DNA of 64,000 nt, taken from the NCBI RefSeq assembly GCF_038725785.1, contig NZ_CP109796.1, positions 558,001 to 622,000 of the forward strand, in the 5' to 3' direction. The stretch is from Termitidicoccus mucosus (GTDB taxonomy: Bacteria > Verrucomicrobiota > Verrucomicrobiia > Opitutales > Opitutaceae). A program made the position numbers and the translations under genes. How positions within the stretch are numbered: the stretch's first letter is position 1; each line of letters starts with the position of its first letter. A model generated the notes under the pieces. That model searched no databases. It was not told the origin of the DNA and worked only from the letters and a program-made list of their open reading frames with translations. Shown here in pieces: positions 8,353-16,470 of the stretch.

Positions 8353-9549
8353 ATGAATGGTTTTGGATACGTTGAGCGTTTCCCCGCGTCACTGGTGGAG
8401 TTGTTGTGCGAATTTGTGAAACGTCCGAGCGTATCGCCCGAGGGCGAGGCGGGTGGATCGGAGCCGGGCGAACGGGCGATGGCGGATTACCTGGCCGGAC
8501 TGTTGCGCGGGCTCGGCGGCGAGGTGTCGGTGGTGGAGGTGCAGCCCGGGCGTCCCAATGTGGTGGGACGGTTTCCTGCGGGCACGATGCCGGACGATAA
8601 CGCGGCGCCGGTCATCGCACTGGTGCCCCATCTGGATACGGTGGGCGTGGGAGGGATGACCATACCGCCGTTCGCCCCCGCGGTTCGCGGCGGAAAGATT
8701 TTTGGCCGCGGCGCCACGGATACCAAGGGACCGATGGCGGCGGCATTGTGGGCGCTGGCACGGTGGTTGCGAAGTCCCGCGGCGGGGCATTCCCGGGTGA
8801 CATGGGTGTTTGCGGCGACGATGGGCGAGGAGGAGATGAGCACGGGGGCGGCGGCCTTGTGCAAGGCGGGGTTTCGCGCGAATTTTGCGGTGGTGCTGGA
8901 GCCGACTGATCTGCGGATCGTGCGGGCGGAAAAAGGCGTGCTGCGTGTTTGGGTGGAGGCGGCGGGGCGGGCATGCCACGGTGCGACACCGGAACGCGGA
9001 GACAATGCGGTTTACAAGTTGCTGCCGTTTTTGCGCGCATGTCAGGAGGAACTGGCGCCGGCGCTGGCGGCAGCCCGGCATCCGGATCTCGGCGGGGCGT
9101 CGCTCAATGTCGGCGTGGTGCGGGGAGGCAACGAATTGAACATCGTTCCGGATGCGTGCCGGGCCGGGCTTGATATCCGCACGCACCCGGGAATGCCAAA
9201 TGCCGAGATCCTTGCGCGCGTGCGCGCCGCGGTGGCTGCAAGTGAGATGGGCGGGGGAAAAGGCCCCGGGAGCAGCCTGAGCGTGCGGGTGCATCGTGAC
9301 GGTCCGCCGTTCGTGCTGGCGGAGAACCATCCGTGGGTGCGACGCCTGGCGGTGCATGCGAAGGGCGTCGAGGTGGCTCCGTGGTTTTCCGATGCAAACG
9401 TGCTCAATGCCAACGGCACGCCCGCAGTCGCTTTTGGCCCGGGGGCAATCGCACAGGCCCACACAAAAGACGAATTTATCGAAAGCGCCGCGCTGGAGGA
9501 GGGGGCGCGCGTGCTGGAGGAATTCATCGATAGTATTTCAAGACAGTGA
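8353..9549 (+). CDS. M20 family metallopeptidase (ArgE/DapE/CPG2-like)
   Basis: 398 residues from the ATG at 8353; a TTG at 8344 is also in frame. All dinuclear zinc-site landmarks are visible: His93 and Asp95 (PHLDTV), bridging Asp123 (GATDTKGP), the catalytic pair Glu159/Glu160 (MGEEEM), Asp186 (LEPTD) and His370 (AHTKDEF). A dimerisation domain separates the two halves of the catalytic domain, as in the family. Members remove acyl groups from amino acids or cleave dipeptides, and include acetylornithine deacetylase and succinyl-diaminopimelate desuccinylase. Substrate not determinable. Cytoplasmic, no signal peptide. It is the last gene before the secretion locus, separated by a 264-bp AT-rich gap in which no gene is seen. 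Confidence 0.88.
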   Translation: MNGFGYVERFPASLVELLCEFVKRPSVSPEGEAGGSEPGERAMADYLAGLLRGLGGEVSVVEVQPGRPNVVGRFPAGTMPDDNAAPVIALVPHLDTVGVGGMTIPPFAPAVRGGKIFGRGATDTKGPMAAALWALARWLRSPAAGHSRVTWVFAATMGEEEMSTGAAALCKAGFRANFAVVLEPTDLRIVRAEKGVLRVWVEAAGRACHGATPERGDNAVYKLLPFLRACQEELAPALAAARHPDLGGASLNVGVVRGGNELNIVPDACRAGLDIRTHPGMPNAEILARVRAAVAASEMGGGKGPGSSLSVRVHRDGPPFVLAENHPWVRRLAVHAKGVEVAPWFSDANVLNANGTPAVAFGPGAIAQAHTKDEFIESAALEEGARVLEEFIDSISRQ

Positions 9550-9813
9550 TGCCATCCGTTTTAGTATGGCCCAACGCAGTAACACTGCTGCCTTGAATCT
9601 TTCATCCAAGAAGGCGCTGGGAATAGGGTCGCACCTCGCCGGAATTGCAGACAACCGAAGCCGGCATGCAGAGAAGGGCAGCCAATAATAATTGAGCTTT
9701 ATAGTAAAATCGCGCGGAAATGAGAATTTTCAGCTTTGAATCTTGAATTTTATTAATCAAAAGCCGATTTAGTCCGGCATTCTTGCGGACTTTTCTCCTT
9801 CCCCAAAATTGTT

Positions 9814-11847
9814 ATGAGCTCCAATTCCTTTCCTCCCGACGACAAGAAAAACGATATTCCCCAAGATGACGATGCCTCCTTGGATGATCTTTTGGCTCAA
9901 CTCGGAGCGGACAATCCCCCGGAGAAGGCTTCGTCCGACGACGACTTGGACGCCCTGCTCAAAAGTCTCGGCGGTGATGAAAGTGGCGGCGGAGACGATG
10001 CTTCGTCTGGTGGCGGAGGCGACGATCTCGACGCGCTGCTGAAAGGACTCGGCGGCGAAGACAACAGCCCCGGCGGGAGCGATGGCGGAGGCGCCGAGGC
10101 TCCTGCCACGCTGCCGGTCAGTGACGATGAAGCTTCGTCCGGCGATGATATTACGGGCGGAATGGGAGGCGATGACGATTCCAGCGCGACGCCTGATGAT
10201 GGAGGCGCGTCGCTCAAGAAAGCCACTCCTCCCCGCGAGCCCGTGAAAGCCGGCGCCGCCGGCAAGCCGACGCTCTCCGTCGGTTTCGGCGCGCGGGCCG
10301 CGCCCAAGGCCCACGCCGGTTCCAAGCAGCCTCTTGTCATCGCGCTGCTGGGCGATTTTACCGGACGAGGCAGCCGCGGTGTGTGCGAGTCGCTGGCCGG
10401 CCGACCGGGCATCGCCGTCGATATCGACAGCATTGACGATCTATACGGCAAACTTTCGCCCGCGTTTTCCATTGAGGATCCGGGCGCGCCCGGCACGCAG
10501 GTCGAGTTCGAGTTTGCCGAACTCGATGATTTCCATCCCGACCAGATTTATAAAAAGGTTCCCGGCATCGCCAACCTTCGCATGCTCCGTCCGCAACTCC
10601 TCAGCGCGGGCACCGCGGCGAAGGCGGCCGCCCAGCTCCAGAAGCTCCTCGGCGTCCCGCTTCCCAAGGCGCCCCGGCGCAGCACCGCCGCGCGTTCCGA
10701 GGAAACCGCCGAACAGACACTCGAACGTTTGCTCGGCAAAAAAAGCGCCGCCAAAAAAGCCGCGTCCGCCTCCCCCGCGAAGACCTACGCCAGCGCGGTC
10801 GAGGCACTGATCAAGCAGGCAGTCGGAGACAATGTGGTCAAGAACCCGACCGCCCATCAAAAGGAACTCGTCGCCGCGCTTGATGCCGCGCTCGCCGTTC
10901 GCATGCGCGCCATCCTCTCCAGTCCGCGTTTTCAGGCGCTCGAAAGCGCGTGGCGCTCCATCGACATGCTCGTGCGCACCTTCGACGATGGCGACCGGGT
11001 CAAACTCCTTGTTTACGATGTTTCGAAGGAGGAGATCGCCGCCGACATCGGCGCGCCGCTTCCGCCCGACGATGATGAACCGGCCGAGGGGGCGGAATCC
11101 GCGCCGCCCGCCGATCCGGCCTTCAAGCCCGATGCCACCGGCCTGCACAAAATGATCCGCGACACCATTGCGGAAAATCCTTGGATGGCCGCGTTTTCGC
11201 TGCACACCTTCGGCGACTCGGCCGCCGACCTCGCGCTTGCCGGCAAGGTCGCCTCGGTGTTTGCCGCCAGCGGCACGCCCCTTGTCGCCGCCGGGCATCC
11301 CTTCTCGCTTGGCTGTGCCGGTTTTTCGCAGCAGCCGGATCCGGATGACTGGACCAAGCTCAAGGACACGGAGATCGGCGCCGCGCTCAAGGCGCTGCGG
11401 GAAAATCCCGCCTCCGCCCACCTCGCGCTTGCCGTTCCCCGCTTCCTCCTCCGGCTTCCCTACGGCAAGATGACCGATCCGGTCGATGCCTTTGCCTTCG
11501 AGGAAATCGAGTCGCCCGACCAGCACGAACACTATCTCTGGGCCAGCCCGGCGGTGCTCATCGCGCAGCTTTACATCGAGCGTTTCAAACAGAAAGGGTG
11601 GGGTATGGACCTGGCCGGGGGCCAGACCGTCGGCGACCTGCCCGTGCACCACTTCAAGCGCAACGGAGAGTCCGGCATGACTCCCTGCGCCGAGGCATGG
11701 CTGACCGAGCGCGCCGCCGTTGCCATCGCGAATCAGGGCTTCATCCCGATGCTGTCGGTCAAGAACAGCGGCTCCGTTCGCGTTGGCCGTATAAATTCTC
11801 TGGCGGCCGACGGGGCGCCTCTCGCCCTTCGCGTTCCGAAGTCATAA
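9814..11847 (+). CDS. T6SS sheath-like TssB-TssC fusion with acidic repeat N terminus
   Basis: 677 residues. The N-terminal ~165 are acidic, Gly/Ser-rich and low complexity. They carry three copies of a short (D)DLDxLLxxLG motif at about residues 22-31, 43-53 and 70-80. Residues ~171-280 resemble TssB: PLVIALLGDFTGRG, then VEFEFAELDDFHPDQIYKKVPGIANL, matching the TssB pattern DDFSPAAVARKV. Residues ~329-677 resemble TssC: RFLLRLPYGKMTDPVDAFAFEEI followed by HYLWASPAVLIAQ. The true tssB and tssC are separate genes at 49251 and 49785, so this is an extra, diverged sheath-type protein. It could be a baseplate or sheath accessory; the acidic motifs may be docking sites. It appears to be a single-gene unit ending in a small hairpin. 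Fold assignment good, role inferred. Confidence 0.75.
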   Translation: MSSNSFPPDDKKNDIPQDDDASLDDLLAQLGADNPPEKASSDDDLDALLKSLGGDESGGGDDASSGGGGDDLDALLKGLGGEDNSPGGSDGGGAEAPATLPVSDDEASSGDDITGGMGGDDDSSATPDDGGASLKKATPPREPVKAGAAGKPTLSVGFGARAAPKAHAGSKQPLVIALLGDFTGRGSRGVCESLAGRPGIAVDIDSIDDLYGKLSPAFSIEDPGAPGTQVEFEFAELDDFHPDQIYKKVPGIANLRMLRPQLLSAGTAAKAAAQLQKLLGVPLPKAPRRSTAARSEETAEQTLERLLGKKSAAKKAASASPAKTYASAVEALIKQAVGDNVVKNPTAHQKELVAALDAALAVRMRAILSSPRFQALESAWRSIDMLVRTFDDGDRVKLLVYDVSKEEIAADIGAPLPPDDDEPAEGAESAPPADPAFKPDATGLHKMIRDTIAENPWMAAFSLHTFGDSAADLALAGKVASVFAASGTPLVAAGHPFSLGCAGFSQQPDPDDWTKLKDTEIGAALKALRENPASAHLALAVPRFLLRLPYGKMTDPVDAFAFEEIESPDQHEHYLWASPAVLIAQLYIERFKQKGWGMDLAGGQTVGDLPVHHFKRNGESGMTPCAEAWLTERAAVAIANQGFIPMLSVKNSGSVRVGRINSLAADGAPLALRVPKS

Positions 11848-11862
11848 GCCCGGACGCCGGGC
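11848..11862 (+). terminator. Short GC-rich hairpin after the sheath-fusion gene
   Basis: GCCCGG-ACG-CCGGGC begins at the stop codon of the 9814 gene. It is a compact six-pair stem with a three-base loop and no T-tract. It is a weak candidate terminator or mRNA 3'-end stabiliser. Confidence 0.35.
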
Positions 11863-11890
11863 GAAGCAGGGTGACGCATGCGGCGGGCGG

Positions 11891-11929
11891 CGGGTGATTA
11901 CAAAAATAATCATGTATTGTAATCACCCG
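11891..11929. promoter_or_regulatory. Intergenic element copy 1 (ATTACAA-N13-TTGTAAT), 13-bp arms
   Basis: The core runs 11897-11923 as ATTACAA, 13 bases, TTGTAAT. In this copy the symmetry extends to 13 bp per arm (CGGGTGATTACAA and its reverse complement). It lies 50 bp after the stop of the sheath fusion and ~370 bp before the next large gene. The same spacing is kept in three further intergenic copies. Half-sites are 20 bp apart centre to centre, about two helical turns, as expected for a dimeric regulator on one DNA face. There is no T-tract, so a simple terminator is less likely. Confidence 0.65.
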
Positions 11930-12295
11930 GCTCTCGCCATCCGCGCATCCGGCGGAAAACTGGGGATTCTTTCATTTATCAATCCTGCGTTTCGGTTATA
12001 TAAAGAACAAGATGAGCATATAATGTCCGCCCTGCATATGTCTCGATCCCTCCCTCTATAAATGGACGGGAAAGACATCCGTCCGCCTCCGCCCAAGGTG
12101 GTTTTCAACAACCCAGCCATGCACTTCATCACCCGCTTCCGCCGCCGCCAGACCACCAGCCGGACATCGGCCGGAGCAGTGGCGGGCAACTAGCGAACCA
12201 TCATGGATGGCACAAAGGCGCAGAGGGACAGGCAGGCCGGGGCGGGGCAGTTCGCCGCCGTCCGGTTCTGAGCGCCCGGCAACAAAAGACCTCCC
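11930..12295 (+). other. AT-rich leader region upstream of the 12296-21659 block
   Basis: About 366 bases with no confident gene. A perfect TATAAT occurs at 12019-12024 with only a poor -35 match (TTATAT) at the right distance. Transcripts from there would have a ~270-base leader. A possible 43-codon ORF lies within it. Confidence 0.4.
12062..12193 (+). CDS. Possible small ORF (43 aa) in the leader
   Basis: ATG at 12062 to TAG at 12191-12193, encoding a short basic, Pro- and Arg-containing peptide (starts MDGKDIRPPPPKVV). There is no Shine-Dalgarno and no recognisable family. It may be chance; it is listed because it sits alone in an otherwise empty leader after a TATAAT box. Confidence 0.2.
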   Translation: MDGKDIRPPPPKVVFNNPAMHFITRFRRRQTTSRTSAGAVAGN

Positions 12296-13459
12296 ATGGG
12301 CCTCTTTTCAGGATTCGCCAACGCCACCGGACTTGCCTCGCTCGCCGGCCTGCTCAGCCCGTCCGGCATCCCGTGCGTTTGCCCCTTCAAGGTGCTCGAT
12401 CAGCTCAAGAAGCTCATCCCGCCCGTTCCCACTCCCTTTCCCGAGGTGCCCATTCCGAAACTGGAGCAACTCGATCCCCTCGTCACCGCGGCTCCGGCCG
12501 CGCCGGCCAATCAGTTCATCCGCGCGCGCCTCGACGTGTTGAACAAGATGCGCGTGCCCGCGCCCATCCTGGCGATTCCGCTCGATCACATCAAGCTCGG
12601 GCAGATGGAGGCCGTCCCTCCCTTCGTCCGCATGACGGAGGGCATGATGAAAATGAAAATCGACGACCCCAAGATGACGGTGCAGCTCAAAGGGTCGCTC
12701 GCCGGTCTCGTCAAAAACCCGCTGCCGCCCATCCCCGTCCCCAGTCTGCCGCCCTCGCCGCCGCCGCATGTGCAGAAACTTTCCCTTGCCGTCACCCAGA
12801 TGCGCATGGCCAAGGCCAGCCTTCAGGTGAGGCTTTTCCCGCTCGATCCGAGTGCGTTGGTCAAACTGCAAGCCGCCGTGCGCGCCGTGGCCGCCATCCC
12901 GCCGTTTCCGCTCGAGCAAATGGTGCCGCTCGCCCCGCTGGCCACCCTGGCGCGCGTGACCAGTTCCCTGGGCATAGACATCCGCGCGCCCCGCGCGATG
13001 GGGCATCTGGCCAACAAACTGAACGCCATCGCGCAACTCCCGCCGCCTCCGCCCTACAGCCCCGCACTGCCTGCGGTCTTGAACGTGCTCAGCATCGCGC
13101 AAACTTACGAGAACATCGCCGGCTTCTTCAAACTCGACCTCGCCCGGCTCAACGTCCGCGATCTCCAGGTCAAACTGAACGCCGGACTCAAGCCGGTCGC
13201 CGAGGTCATGGGAAATCTCACCGAGTCGCTCACGCCGCAGCAGGCCGCCAACGCGCAAAGCTGGGCCAAGGCATCCCAGTTTTTCCCCGCGCTCCAGCTT
13301 ATGGAAAACTTCGATATCAAACGGATCGATTTCGCCCCCCTCAACGACCTCCCGCCGCTGCCCAATATCGGGCCGATGACCTCCTACATGAAACTCGGCG
13401 AAGCCGCCGGCGCCGCCAAGAAAGGCGCTCCAAAGTGCCCCTCGTGCCCGCTCGGCTGA
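12296..13459 (+). CDS. Pro-rich T6SS-locus protein preceding PAAR, function unknown
   Basis: 387 residues, not recognised as a named family. It starts with a short hydrophobic Gly/Ala/Leu stretch (residues 2-22), then a Cys pair (CVC, about residue 27). Long proline-rich segments follow (PPVPTPFPEVPIPK, PPIPVPSLPPSPPPH, PPPPPYSPALP) amid helical regions rich in Leu and Met. It ends in CPSCPLG, so there is a Cys pair at each end. The PAAR gene starts 34 bp downstream. Genes next to PAAR often encode effectors, adaptors or loading proteins, so it may be cargo or a PAAR partner; this is inference. No catalytic motif is seen. Length and repetitive Pro content would also suit a structural extension protein. 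Confidence 0.6.
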   Translation: MGLFSGFANATGLASLAGLLSPSGIPCVCPFKVLDQLKKLIPPVPTPFPEVPIPKLEQLDPLVTAAPAAPANQFIRARLDVLNKMRVPAPILAIPLDHIKLGQMEAVPPFVRMTEGMMKMKIDDPKMTVQLKGSLAGLVKNPLPPIPVPSLPPSPPPHVQKLSLAVTQMRMAKASLQVRLFPLDPSALVKLQAAVRAVAAIPPFPLEQMVPLAPLATLARVTSSLGIDIRAPRAMGHLANKLNAIAQLPPPPPYSPALPAVLNVLSIAQTYENIAGFFKLDLARLNVRDLQVKLNAGLKPVAEVMGNLTESLTPQQAANAQSWAKASQFFPALQLMENFDIKRIDFAPLNDLPPLPNIGPMTSYMKLGEAAGAAKKGAPKCPSCPLG

Positions 13460-13492
13460 ACGCAACCAAACCCGCCTTCCCGTCTCTGTCCC

Positions 13493-13792
13493 ATGCCACC
13501 CGCCGCCCGCATCACCGACCTTCACACCTGCCCGATGGTTACGCCGGGCGTGCCGCCCGTGCCGCATGTCGGCGGCCCGATCATCGGGCCGGGGGCGCCG
13601 ACCGTTCTCATCGGGAAAATGCCCGCCGCCGTGATGGGCGACTCATGCGTCTGTGTCGGCCCGCCCTCGGCCATCATCAAAGGCTCCGCCACGGTGATGA
13701 TTGGCAAAAAACCCGCCGCCCGCATGGGCGACCAAACCGCCCATGGCGGCACCATCGTGCTCGGTTTCCCCACCGTGAACATCGGCGGCTGA
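13493..13792 (+). CDS. PAAR-domain protein (T6SS spike tip)
   Basis: 99 residues. The sequence follows the PAAR pattern throughout: PPAARITDLHTCPM at the start, PHVGGPIIGPGAPTVLIGKMPAAVMGD, CVGPPSAIIKGSATVMIGKKPAARMGDQTAHGGTIVLG at the end. His and Cys residues in LHTCP, CVCVG and TAHGG are candidate zinc ligands. PAAR proteins form the sharp cone on the VgrG trimer and can carry effectors. This is a minimal PAAR without a toxin extension. It sits between an unknown Pro-rich protein and the first kinase-like protein, well away from the vgrG at 62957. Confidence 0.93.
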   Translation: MPPAARITDLHTCPMVTPGVPPVPHVGGPIIGPGAPTVLIGKMPAAVMGDSCVCVGPPSAIIKGSATVMIGKKPAARMGDQTAHGGTIVLGFPTVNIGG

Positions 13793-13852
13793 CCCGGCCC
13801 GTCCATCACCCTCGCATCCCGCAACCCCTATTTTTCGATTTCGCATTCACCC

Positions 13853-15802
13853 ATGTCCGCTGTGCTTCCCGACCGTCATGCCTTGATTCCCATCGACGCA
13901 GCCTTCGCCGGCCAGCCTCTCTGCATTTGCGTGGCCGCTCATACGGCGCCGGCCGCGCCCGATGAAGCTTCGCCCGCCGGCCCGCTCGTCCTGCTTCGCT
14001 CCACCATCGACGGACGGGTTTATCTCGGAGCGGTGTGTGACGCCGCCGGGCAAATCCGCGAATGGGTGGAAATCTGGGTGCAAACCACCGTGCATCTGGC
14101 GGACGCCTTTCATGCGGACCGCGGCGACCTCGCCAACGCCGCGCTCGACGCCCGCTGGCGGGCCATGGCCGCCTCGTTTATCGCCGACGATCCCGCCGCG
14201 TGCATCCAGACCGGGCACGAGCAGACCCACCCCCGGCCGGCCTTCCTCAACCTCGACACCGCCGGGCCTTGGCACCCGGCCGACCCCGAAGGGCGTCCCT
14301 GGATGCTTGCCACCGACGACGCCGAATTGCTCGCCGCCGGGCTTCCCGCCTATTCCAGTTCGCGCATCCGTCTTTGGCGCGCCGACGGCGCCGATGGCAC
14401 GCCTCGCTTCGCCGCTCCCGAGTCCGGCGCGGTCGCCGCCGGCGCTGCAAAAATCGAAAGCCTCCCCCTTCCCGCCGGCGCCCGCCTCGCCCCCTTCAAT
14501 CCCGAGGGCGGCCTCCTTTTCATCCGCCGCCTCGCGCCGTTTTCGCTCGACGATTACGCGGCCTTCCTCGGCGGACGCCCGTGGAAAGGCAGTCCCTCCG
14601 GTCGCGACACCTACCTTCTCGACACCGCGATGAAACCGCTCGGCGACTGGGACTATCTCCAGCAGGGCGGCGCCCACCTCTTCAGCGCCGCCGAAGGCCG
14701 CGCGGGGCGTTTCCTCGAAACCTTTCACCTCAAGCTTTCCCTTTTCCGGCAGGCCGTGCAACTGACTCGCGACGCGATTCACCGGCGTCAGCTTCCGCTG
14801 CTCAACCTTTCCGCCGATTCCTTCCGCGTCGCCCTGGCCGCGCCTGCCGGCACGCTGCCCGCGCTTTGGACCGCGCACCTCGTTTCCGCCCGCGCCGGCC
14901 AGGCTGTCGCCCTGCCGATCAAAACCGTTGACACGCGCTACTTCATGGCGATCGAGCAGCCCTCGGCCTCCGTTTACCGCCCGTCGTTCATGGGACAGCC
15001 CATACGAGGGCAGGGGACCGTCCGCGTGCGCCGCGTTTTTGCCGATACCGGCGAGCGCACCTGCATCGACGCGACCCTCGTCACCCACGAGCGCGTCGGG
15101 CACTCCGCGAGCGACATCCTCTGGCTGCGCCTCCCGCTCACCGGTCGCGTGGTCGATCTCTTCGGGCGGCTCGACACCGGGGAGGGGCTCGCCTCCGGCG
15201 AGGCGCGATTCCGCACCATCCCGCAGGACCTCGACCCCGCCGTCGACGAAGCCCTCCGCGCCACCGAGGGCGCGGTGTTTCCCGACACCCCGTTCGAAAC
15301 CATTCCGCTGCTCAGCAGTCCGGCAGATCTCTATTCGCTCGGCATCCTCGGCGCCCTTTTGCTGACGGTGAACTCCGGCAATACTCTGGGCGTCGCCGCC
15401 GACGACATGATCGGGTTTGCCCGCAAGCTCGTCCAGGAAAACAGGCCCGGAGAGGACCTCGCCGCGCGCGCGCTTCGCGTCGCCGGGGCCGATCCGCGCG
15501 TCCGCGCCGCCCTCGGCGCGCACCGCCTCGCCTACGACGGCATCACCCAGGACGACGCCTTCGGCTGGCTGCCCCCCGAGTTCTGGTGGCAGGTTCTCGC
15601 CACGCTCGCGCGGTTCTTCCCCGGCGTCGGCCCGGACAGCTTCTGCAAGGACTTCGGCGACGCCTCGCCCTTCAACCTCGAAAAAATCTTCGACCCTCCG
15701 CTCCTCGAACTCGACAACCTCCTCATCCGCTCCCGCTCCCTCATCGTCACCGACTGGACCGCCAACCGCGAGGTCTCCCGCGTCATCCGCCGCCTGGCCT
15801 GA
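13853..15802 (+). CDS. T6SS-associated pseudokinase-like protein
   Basis: 649 residues with no signal peptide. The N-terminal ~200 residues are not recognised. The central and C-terminal part has a kinase-like layout: a helix LFRQAVQLTRDAIHRRQLP leads to LLNLSADSFRV (residues 316-326), where active kinases have HRDLKPENIL. D492-LYSLGILGALLLT matches kinase subdomain IX (DxYSLGxxLxxLL). The HRD Asp is replaced by Asn318 and the catalytic-loop Lys and Asn by Ser, so it is probably not an active kinase. Alignment by eye, so the fold call is moderate. It lies 60 bp after PAAR and precedes a lipoprotein and a second kinase-like protein, suggesting a regulatory or scaffold role in the secretion machine. 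Confidence 0.6.
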   Translation: MSAVLPDRHALIPIDAAFAGQPLCICVAAHTAPAAPDEASPAGPLVLLRSTIDGRVYLGAVCDAAGQIREWVEIWVQTTVHLADAFHADRGDLANAALDARWRAMAASFIADDPAACIQTGHEQTHPRPAFLNLDTAGPWHPADPEGRPWMLATDDAELLAAGLPAYSSSRIRLWRADGADGTPRFAAPESGAVAAGAAKIESLPLPAGARLAPFNPEGGLLFIRRLAPFSLDDYAAFLGGRPWKGSPSGRDTYLLDTAMKPLGDWDYLQQGGAHLFSAAEGRAGRFLETFHLKLSLFRQAVQLTRDAIHRRQLPLLNLSADSFRVALAAPAGTLPALWTAHLVSARAGQAVALPIKTVDTRYFMAIEQPSASVYRPSFMGQPIRGQGTVRVRRVFADTGERTCIDATLVTHERVGHSASDILWLRLPLTGRVVDLFGRLDTGEGLASGEARFRTIPQDLDPAVDEALRATEGAVFPDTPFETIPLLSSPADLYSLGILGALLLTVNSGNTLGVAADDMIGFARKLVQENRPGEDLAARALRVAGADPRVRAALGAHRLAYDGITQDDAFGWLPPEFWWQVLATLARFFPGVGPDSFCKDFGDASPFNLEKIFDPPLLELDNLLIRSRSLIVTDWTANREVSRVIRRLA

Positions 15803-15861
15803 CCGGCCGCCGCCTCGCATCCCGCAAAATCCCGCCGCGTTTCTCGTCCCCCTTTTCCTCC

Positions 15862-16410
15862 ATGAAAAACAAAATCAGCAATCACCCGCATCCCATCCGG
15901 GCTCTTGCCGCCGGCCTCGGCCTGCTGGCCGCGGCCTTCGCCCTCACTGCGTGCAACAGCGCGCCCAAGCCCGTCGCGCACACCATCACCCTCGCCCTCG
16001 ACAAGTCCCTCGAAAACACTTCGCTCCAGGTCGACATCATCGGCGCCAACGCCACCTCCGACCTGCCGAAATGGGAGTCGTATTCGATTACTGAATACTG
16101 GCAGCCGGGCAACACCACCCGCCGCGACACCGACCGCTACACCGTCGATTTCGGGCGGGGCAAGCCTTCCTCGCAGATGATTAGCTCGACCGACGCGAAA
16201 TGGTCCCGCTGGCTCCAGACCGGCGCCACCTACGTGGTCGTCATCGCTGACCTTCCCGGCATCCCCTCCGACCAGCAGGGCAACGCCGACCCCCGCCGCC
16301 TCATTCTCCCCCTCGACGCGAAGCAGTGGAAGAAGGACAAGAAGGATCCCATCGAAATTCAGATCAAGGAAAGCGGCCTCCGCCTCCTCACGCCCCGCAA
16401 TCTGAAATAA
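15862..16410 (+). CDS. T6SS-locus lipoprotein, TssJ candidate
   Basis: 182 residues from the ATG at 15862, which begins a lipoprotein signal peptide: basic n-region, hydrophobic core LAAGLGLLAAAFALTAC and lipobox LTAC with Cys at about residue 31. The mature protein starts with a beta-strand (HTITLALDKSLENTSLQVDIIGA) and has several further strands, consistent with the small beta-sandwich of TssJ. TssJ anchors TssM to the outer membrane, and no other lipoprotein gene is visible in the locus. Sequence identity to TssJ is not obvious, so the assignment rests on position, signal and size. It lies 59 bp after the first pseudokinase and 60 bp before the second. Confidence 0.6.
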   Translation: MKNKISNHPHPIRALAAGLGLLAAAFALTACNSAPKPVAHTITLALDKSLENTSLQVDIIGANATSDLPKWESYSITEYWQPGNTTRRDTDRYTVDFGRGKPSSQMISSTDAKWSRWLQTGATYVVVIADLPGIPSDQQGNADPRRLILPLDAKQWKKDKKDPIEIQIKESGLRLLTPRNLK

Positions 16411-16470
16411 GCGCAACGCCGCCGGCGCGCGCTCCGTCCCGCTCATTCCGCAATCCGCATCCCCTCGCCA

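Noticed and set aside
9765-9790. GGCATTCTTGC as a sigma-54 promoter before the sheath-fusion gene
   Set aside because: The GG-to-GC spacing is 7, not the required 10 bases.
9550-9813. tRNA or small RNA in the gap before the secretion locus
   Set aside because: No cloverleaf, no strong hairpin with T-run seen.
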